Of a DNA stretch of 64,000 bases, positions 1 through 8,739 are shown one piece after another. The first letter of the stretch is position 1; each line of letters begins with the position of its first letter. This DNA comes from Enterococcus mediterraneensis (GTDB lineage: Bacteria; Bacillota; Bacilli; Lactobacillales; Enterococcaceae), in NCBI RefSeq assembly GCF_900604485.1, contig NZ_UWOP01000001.1:377001-441000 (forward strand), written 5' to 3'. Below the pieces are notes generated by a model, which searched no databases, had not been told where the DNA came from, and worked only from the letters and a program-made list of their open reading frames with translations. A program made the position numbers and the translations under genes.

Positions 1-2379
1 TCGGAAGAGCAAACCGAAGAAAGTTCTCAGTCTGAAGCAATTGATTCAAATCAAACAATCGATTCCAGTACCGCATCATCCAGTACTGCTCCAGAAAATA
101 CACAAAGTTCTGAAACATCGGAGACAACCACCAGTTCATCAAAAATCATTGAGAAAAATCCTAGTACAACAACCACCACTGCAGAAAAAAATTTAGAAAA
201 CTATCTTTCCTCCGTTCCAAAACAAGTTGGTATTATCAAAGAAACTTATCTGAATCATTCAGCAGACCTTGCAGAAGCCACAATTGCAGAACCATTATCC
301 ATTGGTTCTATCGTTAAAATCAGTTCATTGGAAATGATTGAAGGTATTCCGGTCCTTAAAACTGAAAGCGGATTATACTTAACGGCCGCAAAAGAAACTG
401 TTGTGGCTCTTCAAGGGAATATTTCTTCTTTTTATTCCACTCCAGTTTCTGCAGTTCGGCTCTCCCAAGCTACATCCGCATACTCGAGTATCCGTCCTTT
501 TAGCAGTGCAGTGACTTTAAGTACCGGAACTATTTTGAAACCCACATCGATCGACTTCTCCTCAGATGGGCAAATCTTTTTCAAAACAGACAAAGGTTTT
601 ATTACAGCTGATAAGAGTATCGCTGTTCAAGTGCCGGCGACTATCGACAACTACTACACAGAAAAACCAAATCAGGTGGTTCTTCTAAAAAATGATGTTA
701 TTTACAGTGACGCGGATTTTAATAATAAAACATCTAAAACGGTAAAAACAGGTGATGTAGTCAAGGTCAACGGGATCCAATATTCCTCTTCCGGTTATCC
801 TCGACTTGTCGTCAATGGCGGATTTCTATCAGCCAATCGTTCTATCGTCCAAAAGGTCGTTGATAATTACAGCAATTATTACACAAAACCGGTAAAAAAG
901 GTCGCTCTCAAGAAAAAAGACATCCTCTATACCAGTACAGCATTCAATGAAGGAACCAAGACAAATATCACGATCAATGCTGGTGACACGGTGGCGATCA
1001 CTGGACTAGCGTTTTCATCAACAGGCGTTCCTAGATTCAAAACAAGCCGCGGGTATTTAACCGCCAATAAATCGATCGTCGTTGAACCTACTTCAAAAAT
1101 CGATCAATACTATTCCACTAATCCCGGTCAAGTCGTCTTAAAGAAAAAAGATGTAGTGTATAAATCCGTCGAATTTTCCGATAGTACCAAAACGACAAAA
1201 ACATACGCTTCCGGCAGTATTGTAAAAATACAAGGTATTCGTTACTCCAATGCCGGTTACCCACGATTGATGGTCTCCGGCGGATATCTGACTGCCAATA
1301 AATCCATCGTTCAAAAATTAGTGAATAACTATAGCAATTACTATACAAGTAATGTCGGTTACGTAAAAATGAAAAAAACTGATTATACGTATCAGACTGC
1401 AGATTTAAAAAGTAATCAGAGAAAAACTCAGCTGAAAAAAGGAAATGTCATCAAGATCACTGGCATCACATACACTTCTTCAGGATATCCTCGTTTTAAA
1501 ACTGCCAAAGGATATTTGACTACAAATAAGTCGATCGTTGAAAAATTTACTTTAGACAGCAAGAATTACTATACTTCTGCACCAAAACAAATCAAATTAA
1601 AAGTCAATGATTACTATTACAGTTCATTGACATTCAGTTCTTCAACTAAGCGGAATAAATTGCGTACAGGATCGATCGTAGCAGTGTCCGGAATTGAATT
1701 AACAGCTACCGGTATTCCGAGAATCAAAACGCCTTATGGTTATCTAACAGCCAATAAAAAATATGTCACCAGCACAAGCAGCAATGAATATTTCAATCAC
1801 AATGCGCCAAACTACATGCAAATGTCTGTTGGTGCGCCGATGGGATGTGTTTTAGCCGCAACTTATCAATCCCTGCGCTATAAAGGAAAAGCGACAAATG
1901 TTACTCTTAGACGTTTTATGGAATTAACACCCAAAACCAGTGTTAATCCTAACTTAGGCTACGCTGGAAGTCCTTTTAAATATCCAAAAGATTATAATCC
2001 GCCTGTTCATCAGATGATTTTCCCAGTGCCGCTGACGACGTTTGTTAAAAAATACTCTAGCAGTGTACGAAATATCTCTGGGGCTTCGCCAGCCGCGATA
2101 CGTAAAGAAATCGCATCTGGAAATACAGTTGCAGCTTATGTGACTTCCTATGATCCTATCAAGCAAGATTTCAAAGCGGCCAACTGGCATTACTTCCCTA
2201 ATTTCAGCGGAAACGGATTGTTGAATCAACATGTTGTTACTGTAGACGGCTATCGCTATTTCAATAACGGTAAAGGTGGTCAATACCATATCGTTGATCC
2301 TTATCGCGGTATCTATTGGATCGATGCCAATAAATTTGAACGGTCCTACAAACTTCGAAACTTTGCGTTAGCGATCTGA
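1..2379 (+). CDS. Secreted C39-like cysteine peptidase with SH3-like wall repeats (5' truncated)
   Basis: The frame is open from base 1, so the start and any signal peptide lie upstream. The visible protein opens with about 60 residues rich in Ser, Thr and Glu, a typical extracellular linker. Seven repeats of about 75 residues follow; each starts with YYT/YYS and ends with a G-Y-L-T-A-N-K-S-I-V-like motif. I read them as SH3-like repeats resembling DUF5776. The last 195 residues look like a C39-like (YvpB-type) papain-fold peptidase: Cys in GCVLAAT (codon at 1846), His in QHVVTVDGY (codon at 2230) and Asp in IVDPYRG (codon at 2296). The likely role is cell-wall-associated proteolysis or peptide cleavage outside the cell, but the substrate is unknown. 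It converges on the teichoic acid operon and ends at a bidirectional terminator. The domain reading is confident; the function is inferred. Confidence 0.85.
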   Translation, partial: SEEQTEESSQSEAIDSNQTIDSSTASSSTAPENTQSSETSETTTSSSKIIEKNPSTTTTTAEKNLENYLSSVPKQVGIIKETYLNHSADLAEATIAEPLSIGSIVKISSLEMIEGIPVLKTESGLYLTAAKETVVALQGNISSFYSTPVSAVRLSQATSAYSSIRPFSSAVTLSTGTILKPTSIDFSSDGQIFFKTDKGFITADKSIAVQVPATIDNYYTEKPNQVVLLKNDVIYSDADFNNKTSKTVKTGDVVKVNGIQYSSSGYPRLVVNGGFLSANRSIVQKVVDNYSNYYTKPVKKVALKKKDILYTSTAFNEGTKTNITINAGDTVAITGLAFSSTGVPRFKTSRGYLTANKSIVVEPTSKIDQYYSTNPGQVVLKKKDVVYKSVEFSDSTKTTKTYASGSIVKIQGIRYSNAGYPRLMVSGGYLTANKSIVQKLVNNYSNYYTSNVGYVKMKKTDYTYQTADLKSNQRKTQLKKGNVIKITGITYTSSGYPRFKTAKGYLTTNKSIVEKFTLDSKNYYTSAPKQIKLKVNDYYYSSLTFSSSTKRNKLRTGSIVAVSGIELTATGIPRIKTPYGYLTANKKYVTSTSSNEYFNHNAPNYMQMSVGAPMGCVLAATYQSLRYKGKATNVTLRRFMELTPKTSVNPNLGYAGSPFKYPKDYNPPVHQMIFPVPLTTFVKKYSSSVRNISGASPAAIRKEIASGNTVAAYVTSYDPIKQDFKAANWHYFPNFSGNGLLNQHVVTVDGYRYFNNGKGGQYHIVDPYRGIYWIDANKFERSYKLRNFALAI
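205..1788 (+). repeat. Seven tandem protein-level SH3-like repeats
   Basis: Repeat units begin near 205, 430, 649, 874, 1105, 1333 and 1561, about 225-231 bases apart, and are all in frame. The last five are close to each other at protein level (YYT..P..V.LKK.D, then a GIxYSSxGYPR stretch, then GYLTANKSIV). The first two are diverged. The DNA copies differ at many third positions, so this is an old protein repeat and not a recent DNA duplication. Confidence 0.8.
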
Positions 2380-2418
2380 TTGAAGCCGATAAATTTTTGA
2401 ATAGATTTAGAAAAACAT

Positions 2419-2469
2419 AAAACCATACCCGGCTGTCAGTTGAAACAACTTCCAGTCGGGTATGGTTTT
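2419..2469. terminator. Bidirectional terminator between the peptidase and acyltransferase genes
   Basis: A 13-base perfect stem (AAAACCATACCCG with CGGGTATGGTTTT) closes a 25-base loop. Both strands end in T-rich tails, fitting the two convergent genes. Confidence 0.85.
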
Positions 2470-2499
2470 CTTCTTATGTTTACATTGTAATTAGAATCA

Positions 2500-3525
2500 T
2501 TATTTTATCAGCTGTTTTGTTTTCTTTCCTAATGTAAAAAGCGTTTGGCGAAGAATCTCTATAATAATCGATACCGCAAACACGATAAACACTACAGCAA
2601 ATATTTGTAAAACCAATGTTTGGCTATTGTAATTTTCTGCCAAACTGCTCCAATGATCCCAAATAAGTGGTCGAATCATTTTATTATCATGAAATAAATA
2701 AACACCAAACATCGTTCCAGCCAGATAATTGATTCCTTTATTGGTAAAAGGCTTCATTTGAGCAAAGAACAAAAACAGAGAAATCGACATAACGAAAATC
2801 AAAACAGAATCTTGAGCGGCAAGATATGTTGAAACAGTCTTGATTTCCGGATAGATACCTTTGATCAAATTCATTGTTAGAATGCTGCCATATAACAATG
2901 TTAACCCGCTGAAGAACAAAAGAAAGCAGTTTTTAGCAGGCAGGATCTCCTCTTTATATTTTTTAAAAAATCCAACTGTTAAATATAAAAAGACAAACCA
3001 AATCACATTACTGCCGAATTGAATATTCATCAAAGTCTTTGCGCCGCAAAAAATACCAAACAATACCAGCAATAGATTTCGAAGATCTTTATAAGACATT
3101 TTTTGGACCGCTTGTGACAAAAAAGGCGCCAGTGCTAATAAGATCAAATAATTAGTCGCAAACCAGTAACGATACGTCAACACGGGAAGAACCGCTTCAA
3201 CAATGATTTTCAAATCTAACTTTAAATCACCAAACAGCAGCATGATGACCGTGATTCCTATCGTATAACAAGCGATCGTTAGCCATGTCTTCTTGATCCG
3301 TTTCCAACTGAATGATTTATCAATCAAAAACCAGGCAGTGATCATAATGAACAGATTACTGCCTAATTTTCCTCCCACACTTAAAAATTGCACAACATAT
3401 TGATTTGACAAAAAGCTGGTCGTATTGGGCCAATCAGTATGAACAACACTATGATGCAGAACGATCAAAAACATACTGATGATTCGCAACAGTTCAAAGG
3501 TCGAATTTCGTGTCTGTTTTTTCAT
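2500..3525 (-). CDS. Membrane acyltransferase, acyltransferase-3 family
   Basis: The 341-residue integral membrane protein has about ten hydrophobic segments. It carries the family N-terminal signature FELLRIISMFLIVLHH, whose His is the likely catalytic residue in the OafA/WecH/OatA transmembrane acyltransferases. It lacks the extracellular SGNH domain of OatA. It is the last gene of the wall-polymer operon and overlaps the upstream gene by 4 bases (ATGA), so translation is probably coupled. The inferred role is O-acylation of the glycopolymer or a lipid-linked precursor. The acyl donor and target cannot be read from the sequence. Confidence 0.85.
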   Translation of the reverse strand: MKKQTRNSTFELLRIISMFLIVLHHSVVHTDWPNTTSFLSNQYVVQFLSVGGKLGSNLFIMITAWFLIDKSFSWKRIKKTWLTIACYTIGITVIMLLFGDLKLDLKIIVEAVLPVLTYRYWFATNYLILLALAPFLSQAVQKMSYKDLRNLLLVLFGIFCGAKTLMNIQFGSNVIWFVFLYLTVGFFKKYKEEILPAKNCFLLFFSGLTLLYGSILTMNLIKGIYPEIKTVSTYLAAQDSVLIFVMSISLFLFFAQMKPFTNKGINYLAGTMFGVYLFHDNKMIRPLIWDHWSSLAENYNSQTLVLQIFAVVFIVFAVSIIIEILRQTLFTLGKKTKQLIK

Positions 3526-6500
3526 CGTTTCATTTCCTCGTCAAACATCGCGATTGCTTTTCGATTATATGCTATGGGATCAAAAGCTTTCGTTGCTGGT
3601 TTTTCCTTCAAATATTTTTCCAGATCTCTCGCGATAGATCCAGCGTCCGTTCCATGGATGTAATTTCCATACTGCTTTCCTAGAACAGATTGGTTTGCTG
3701 GGATATCTGTCGCAATGACTGGCATCCCTAGAGTCAATGCCTCTAAAAGAACCATCGGCTGTCCTTCATACACAGAAGATAATATGAACAGGTCACATTG
3801 CCTCATGATCTTGAAAGGTTCCTCTTTATGTCCAAGCAGGAAGATCTTGTCTTGCATCTCCAACTCATAAATGACTTGCAGCAGATCATTTTTCAGATCC
3901 CCATCTCCTAAGATATACAGACGAATATCAGGGTTGTTCTCAGATACTTCAGCAAACCCACGGATCAGAGCCTCTTGATTTTTTTCCGGAGAAAGTCGTC
4001 CCATCGTAACGATATTATAATAAGCAGTATCGATCGGCGCGATTTCTTTCCCAAAAATATCAGTAAACAGATCATCATTGTCAGAACGTACCGGTTCATC
4101 CGTTGATACTACATCCTCGATATCACTAAATGACGCTGCTTCTACCCATGCGTTGGCGCCAGAAAAATCGGCAAATACATACCGTTTATCTGCGGCAGTC
4201 GCTTCTTTGCTGATCATCGCTCTTTGACCAAGAAAAGCGCTAAAATCTAGTTGTATCTTTTCACTAAATGTAGTTTTTGGCGGTTCGGTCCAAGCAGCAG
4301 TTGGTATATCTATCAGTTTACCGCTTTTTTCAACCAATTGATAAGAATCAGTGATTCCTAATTCAGACCGATTTCTTCGATAGAATAATTGTTTAGCGAC
4401 GGAAATCCCACGGAGATCATGGATATTTGCAATATATTTCTCCATCACCCATCCTAAAGGGCCGTTTTGATTTTCAATGAAATAAAAGATGCCAGTGTCT
4501 GAAACGATTTTTTTCGATAAAAAGGCATAGGTTCTTTCCAGATACTCTAAAGGTGAAACGATATTTTCCAAATGATGGACATCTTGATAAATATACCCGC
4601 CCTTTGTTTTAGTGACTGTTGCTATTTGGCAAAGATCTGTTACTTTCGCCTCCATGACCTTTTGAGGGATCAATAAGTCAGTTGCCAACCAACCGGCATA
4701 GACACTATTGATAGTAATCTTTGAATAAGAGTTGTGTGTAATTGGATCATCAAACTGCGCCAGTACATAGATCAAGCTTTCAGCAGTGATCAGCCGTTCC
4801 TCAAAATTTCTGGAGCATACAGACTGAAGATTTTTTGCGATCTGATAATTGCCAGTTTGTCGAACATTGGCTAGATAGCGCTGATTGTCCAAAGATATCT
4901 GTTCTACTTGTGTCTCTTTGTGTGTTTTTCCTAAAACCTTGTCCAAATCAATAGTATTCGTGGTATAGCCCATCTGTTCTGGAGTAACATATTGTGCCAG
5001 ATGCTCTTTGTTGACCAGCATCGTTTCTTTAGAGACACTCAGAATACGATCAAAGCGATAATAAATAGAAAATAAAGCTGGTAAACTTTTTTCATGAGGC
5101 CTTTTCCCGTTGATCACTTTTTGCGAATCAGTGAACAGATCATTATGCTGAAAGACGACTTTTTTTCTAGCCTCCATCGCGCTGATCAGTTTGCCCCAAT
5201 AAAAGCTGTAGCCGCTAAAATCAATGGCTGCATCAAAAGCTGCACCGCCGATTATTCGACGTGCCTCTCTCTGATAGGCTTTTTCTGGATAGAATCGCCG
5301 CAACGCTTTTTTCAAAGTAAATTCTTGGATCCAGCTGTTGCGGAATACTTCACTTCTGGTATAGATAGGCGCTCCCGGACGGAATAGAAAACGTACATTG
5401 GGATTTACTTTAGCCAAATTTTGGAATTCCTCATCAGAAACCGGGCGTGCCAACAACAGTGAGACATCATAATTTTGATAATCCAAGTTATTGGTCAAGT
5501 TAATAAAGCTGGTAGTAATACCATTGTTTTTCATTCTCCCAGGATAGATCAGCAATTTTTCTTTGTCAGATGAGAGGTGATGTTCTGTTATCATCTGTGA
5601 TTTTTTTCCAAAGAAGATCCGTGCGACATATCGGGCTGTAGTGTTTCCATCATCGTAAGAACAGATTTGTTCTTTCATCTTTTGATAAACAGGCTGATAT
5701 TTTTCCGATTCTGCATTAATATTTCTTATCGCCTCGATCAATTCATGGATGTTTTCGGTAATTGGTCCTGGCAGTTCCGATTCGCTAAAATACATCCCGC
5801 GATCAGCATCATAAAGATCTCGATCCCACGCGTAAAAAACGATTGGGCGATCGGTAACTAAAAAATCAAAGAAAATGCTGGAATAATCTGTCACTAAAAG
5901 ATCAACAGCTGCCAATACTTCATTGGGATCAAAAGAATCAGGAACTAAAATCGAAGCAATCTTTGGTATTTCTCGCATACTTTCATAGATATACGGATGG
6001 ACTTTGATCAAGAAATTATACTGGTCTTTGAACGTTTCCTTTAAGATCAAGGACTCTTGGACGATTTGCTGCTGATCGTTCAAAGGATTAACGATTGAAC
6101 TGCCCTTCCAGGTAGGTGTATATAAGATCGTCGGCAACGCAGGATCGATTTCCAGACCTACAGAAATTAATTTTTCATAGACTGAATCAGCAGGGCTATT
6201 GAATGTATTATCGATCCGAGGATAGCCTCCCTCTAAAATCGTACCGCTATAGATTCCGTTTAAGCGATAACTTTCAGAAAAGATTTTTGTCGTATGAGGA
6301 TTTGGAGAAAGCATAAAGTCTGTCATCAGAAAATTCCGCAATACATTTTGCGAATGTGACGGGTCACCGGGAATATCAAAACCCATGTATTTCAAAGGCG
6401 TTCCATGCCACGTGTTGATGTATACCTGCCCTTCTTTTTTAGAAAAGAAAGATTGAAAAGTCGCATTATTGATCAGGTATTCCGCTGTCAACAACCAGTT

Positions 6501-6824
6501 CAAATACTTTTTGGAATTTCTTACAACAAATTCCACTTTATCAGGATATTGTTTCTGGATCGTTTGGATCAATGGGTAATTCAAATCTGTAACGACCCAG
6601 ATATGATGAAAATCTTGAAATTCGTCTTTATTGATCAAATATTGAAAAATCGCATAAGGTGAATCAACGATGGATTGTCCATCCCGTACTTCATATAAAA
6701 TCGTATTCTTTTTGATTTTGCGTTGATAATTTTTTGCATAGTAATTACGTATAGCGGCATTTTCTGAAAGAAAAGGTTGCAGCATATTTTTTGCCGTTAC
6801 CGCTAAAAAGTTTTTTACTCCCAT
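3522..6824 (-). CDS. Fused CDP-glycerol glycerophosphotransferase and glycosyltransferase with GW-like insert
   Basis: This 1100-residue cytoplasmic enzyme has two catalytic parts. Residues 1-405 are a TagF-like glycerophosphotransferase, with WHGTPLK at 139-145, HP at 276-277 and TDYSS at 312-316. Residues 422-1100 are a GT-B glycosyltransferase of the GT4 type, with MGRLSPEKN at 941-949 and the nucleotide-sugar motif region YEGQPMVLLEAL at 1019-1030. Between the two Rossmann halves, at about 640-905, lies a stretch resembling three GW/SH3-like modules, ending YAGWLATDLL (709-718), LGWVMEKYI (790-798) and NAWVEAASF (891-899). It probably adds glycerol phosphate and a sugar to wall teichoic acid. 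The ATG at 6824 follows AAGGAG, and 14 bases separate it from the upstream gene. The two enzymatic domains are well supported; the sugar and the insert's role are unknown. Confidence 0.85.
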   Translation of the reverse strand: MGVKNFLAVTAKNMLQPFLSENAAIRNYYAKNYQRKIKKNTILYEVRDGQSIVDSPYAIFQYLINKDEFQDFHHIWVVTDLNYPLIQTIQKQYPDKVEFVVRNSKKYLNWLLTAEYLINNATFQSFFSKKEGQVYINTWHGTPLKYMGFDIPGDPSHSQNVLRNFLMTDFMLSPNPHTTKIFSESYRLNGIYSGTILEGGYPRIDNTFNSPADSVYEKLISVGLEIDPALPTILYTPTWKGSSIVNPLNDQQQIVQESLILKETFKDQYNFLIKVHPYIYESMREIPKIASILVPDSFDPNEVLAAVDLLVTDYSSIFFDFLVTDRPIVFYAWDRDLYDADRGMYFSESELPGPITENIHELIEAIRNINAESEKYQPVYQKMKEQICSYDDGNTTARYVARIFFGKKSQMITEHHLSSDKEKLLIYPGRMKNNGITTSFINLTNNLDYQNYDVSLLLARPVSDEEFQNLAKVNPNVRFLFRPGAPIYTRSEVFRNSWIQEFTLKKALRRFYPEKAYQREARRIIGGAAFDAAIDFSGYSFYWGKLISAMEARKKVVFQHNDLFTDSQKVINGKRPHEKSLPALFSIYYRFDRILSVSKETMLVNKEHLAQYVTPEQMGYTTNTIDLDKVLGKTHKETQVEQISLDNQRYLANVRQTGNYQIAKNLQSVCSRNFEERLITAESLIYVLAQFDDPITHNSYSKITINSVYAGWLATDLLIPQKVMEAKVTDLCQIATVTKTKGGYIYQDVHHLENIVSPLEYLERTYAFLSKKIVSDTGIFYFIENQNGPLGWVMEKYIANIHDLRGISVAKQLFYRRNRSELGITDSYQLVEKSGKLIDIPTAAWTEPPKTTFSEKIQLDFSAFLGQRAMISKEATAADKRYVFADFSGANAWVEAASFSDIEDVVSTDEPVRSDNDDLFTDIFGKEIAPIDTAYYNIVTMGRLSPEKNQEALIRGFAEVSENNPDIRLYILGDGDLKNDLLQVIYELEMQDKIFLLGHKEEPFKIMRQCDLFILSSVYEGQPMVLLEALTLGMPVIATDIPANQSVLGKQYGNYIHGTDAGSIARDLEKYLKEKPATKAFDPIAYNRKAIAMFDEEMKR

Positions 6825-6838
6825 GTCATACTCCTTGA

Positions 6839-8011
6839 TTATTCTGCCAATTTGAATGCAACTTTTTCAGCGGCATGTCCATCTTCCCACTGGCAGAAAC
6901 GTTGATAAAAGTCATTGTATTTCTTTTGATACCCTTTGAAAGCGTCAGATTCTAAAAACGATTGTAATTTTTCGTAAAATTGTTTTTCATCGGTCACGAT
7001 TGGTCCGGGCACTTCCGCGTAATCAAAATAAAATCCCCGCAGATTTTCTTTATAGTGCTCGTAATCATATGCGTAAAAAAGCATTGGACGTTTGAGGATC
7101 GCGTAATCGAACATCACCGAGGAATAATCCGTAATCAATAAATCACTGATCAGATATAAATCATTGATATCTTCATCTATACAGATGCGGATGTTTTCTT
7201 CATATCCTTGTACAGAGATCGAATCCCCTACTAAGTAATGTGGACGAATGATTAATGTATCTTCTTTTGCTAAAAGCTGTGTGATTTTTTTCAGATCAAA
7301 AGGCATATAGAATCGATAATTGCCTTTACTGATAAAATAGTCATCCCGCCACGTAGGAGCATACAATATGACACGTCCGGTATCTTTTCCTATAATTTGT
7401 TTCTTTAAATTATCGATATAGGAAGGATCATCTTTATGCTGCACCAACACATCGTTTCTGGGATAGCCGATATCTAAAAAATGATTCTGAAACTGAAAAG
7501 CCCGCTGAAAAATCTCTTTGGAAAATTGGTTAGGTGCAACCAGATAGTCCCAACGTTTCGCTTCTTCAACGAACTCTTGCTTATATACAGCAGTATTCGT
7601 TCCGGGTATCGATACATTTTCGATATCCATCCCCAGTTTTTTTAGTGGCGTGCCATGCCATGTTTGGATATAAATAGTTTTCTTATTCTTTTTCAGCCAG
7701 ATCGGCATACGGGAATTGAAGACCCAATAATTGGCTCTTGTCATCAGCAGCAGCCATTGTAAAGAAAATCGGGAAACAAATTGGATATCGGGAAACTCAT
7801 GTCGTGCTTCTTGAAGAAACTTCTTTTTGACACCCCATACACACGCAAAATCTGATTGAGATTTTTCCAATGCCAGATAGATAGCATAAGGACTATCAGA
7901 AGGTTTTTTCCCATTAAAAGATTCAAAAACAACTGTCTTTGCTTTTACCGGAAAGACAGTTGCACTAAAGTTAAAAAGCATTCGAAAAAGATAACTGATC
8001 ATTTTCTTCAT
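6839..8011 (-). CDS. CDP-glycerol glycerophosphotransferase, TagF-like
   Basis: The 390-residue protein matches the catalytic half of the CDP-glycerol:poly(glycerophosphate) glycerophosphotransferases. Visible motifs are WHGTPLKKLGMDI (118-130), a PHY motif in LIIRPHYL, and LLITDYSSVMFDYA near the C-terminus, the residues that hold CDP-glycerol in this family. It should act at the inner membrane face, extending the glycerol phosphate chain on the undecaprenyl-linked primer. It is shorter than B. subtilis TagF because the N-terminal membrane-targeting domain is absent. The start overlaps the stop of the upstream tagA-like gene by one base (TAATG). TagB-, TarF- and TagF-type roles are hard to separate by sequence alone, so polymerase versus second primase remains open. 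Confidence 0.85.
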   Translation of the reverse strand: MKKMISYLFRMLFNFSATVFPVKAKTVVFESFNGKKPSDSPYAIYLALEKSQSDFACVWGVKKKFLQEARHEFPDIQFVSRFSLQWLLLMTRANYWVFNSRMPIWLKKNKKTIYIQTWHGTPLKKLGMDIENVSIPGTNTAVYKQEFVEEAKRWDYLVAPNQFSKEIFQRAFQFQNHFLDIGYPRNDVLVQHKDDPSYIDNLKKQIIGKDTGRVILYAPTWRDDYFISKGNYRFYMPFDLKKITQLLAKEDTLIIRPHYLVGDSISVQGYEENIRICIDEDINDLYLISDLLITDYSSVMFDYAILKRPMLFYAYDYEHYKENLRGFYFDYAEVPGPIVTDEKQFYEKLQSFLESDAFKGYQKKYNDFYQRFCQWEDGHAAEKVAFKLAE

Positions 8012-8739
8012 TATTTATTCCTCATCTTCCACCACAAACTTTTTATCACAAAGACCGGCAATTGAAAGATCCGGCCGATCCGAGCTGGGTTGCTCAATGA
8101 ACGATAAAGCCATTCTAAATGGTGATCCAAATAAAATTGTGGTGCTCGTTTGACATGACCGCTTAATACATCGAAGCTGCCGCCGACATCTTGAAAAATC
8201 GTAGCGTCCACTCGTTTTATATTACGCGCCAACCACTGTTCTTGTCTAGGAAATCCCAATGCAACAAATAAAAAATCAGGTGATGCTTGATTGATCTGAT
8301 CCACCACCTCATCTTCAGAAAGTGCGGTATAACCATCGATAGCTCCCGCAATCTTCATAGCAGGATACTGCTGTTGCAGATTAGCCATGGCGTCTTGCAA
8401 GACTTCCGGCTTAGCGCCATAAAAAAAAGCGCTGCGGCTGTTTTCATTAGCGTATTCCAAAAATTTTTGCATCAATTCAAATCCGGCTACCCGTTCTTTG
8501 ATTTTGCCGCCTGTCAACTTTGATACAAGTACGATCCCGATACCGTCTGGGATGCGGTGGGTACTTGATTTGATAAATTCGACGACTTCTGGAAAATCTT
8601 TCGACTGCGTCGCGATTTGCGGATTGACACTGATGGCAGACATTTTCTTTGATGAATCCAGATAACGGGGCACATCTTCTAATATATCTTCATACGTCAA
8701 TTGATCCACGGGTATCCCCATGATCCATTCATGCTTCAT
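8011..8739 (-). CDS. tagA: WecG/TagA/CpsF family N-acetylmannosaminyltransferase
   Basis: At 242 residues this has the usual TagA length and family landmarks: SVNPQIATQSKDFPEV, RIPDGIGIVLVSKLTGG, ERVAGFELM and the C-terminal LGFPRQEQWL. TagA transfers ManNAc from UDP-ManNAc to undecaprenyl-PP-GlcNAc, completing the disaccharide linkage unit of wall teichoic acid. The Asp in RIPDG is the proposed catalytic base in this family. The first 11 bases overlap the tagB-like gene. Being flanked by two glycerophosphotransferases makes this assignment firm. tagO and the tagGH exporter genes are not in the window. Confidence 0.92.
   Translation of the reverse strand: MKHEWIMGIPVDQLTYEDILEDVPRYLDSSKKMSAISVNPQIATQSKDFPEVVEFIKSSTHRIPDGIGIVLVSKLTGGKIKERVAGFELMQKFLEYANENSRSAFFYGAKPEVLQDAMANLQQQYPAMKIAGAIDGYTALSEDEVVDQINQASPDFLFVALGFPRQEQWLARNIKRVDATIFQDVGGSFDVLSGHVKRAPQFYLDHHLEWLYRSLSNPARIGRIFQLPVFVIKSLWWKMRNK

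Noticed and set aside
205-1788. CRISPR or DNA satellite
   Set aside because: The repeats are in-frame protein repeats with diverged third positions and no spacers.
1954-2289. Minus-strand frame opposite the C39 domain
   Set aside because: It is a shadow of the real gene, with no ribosome site or family features.
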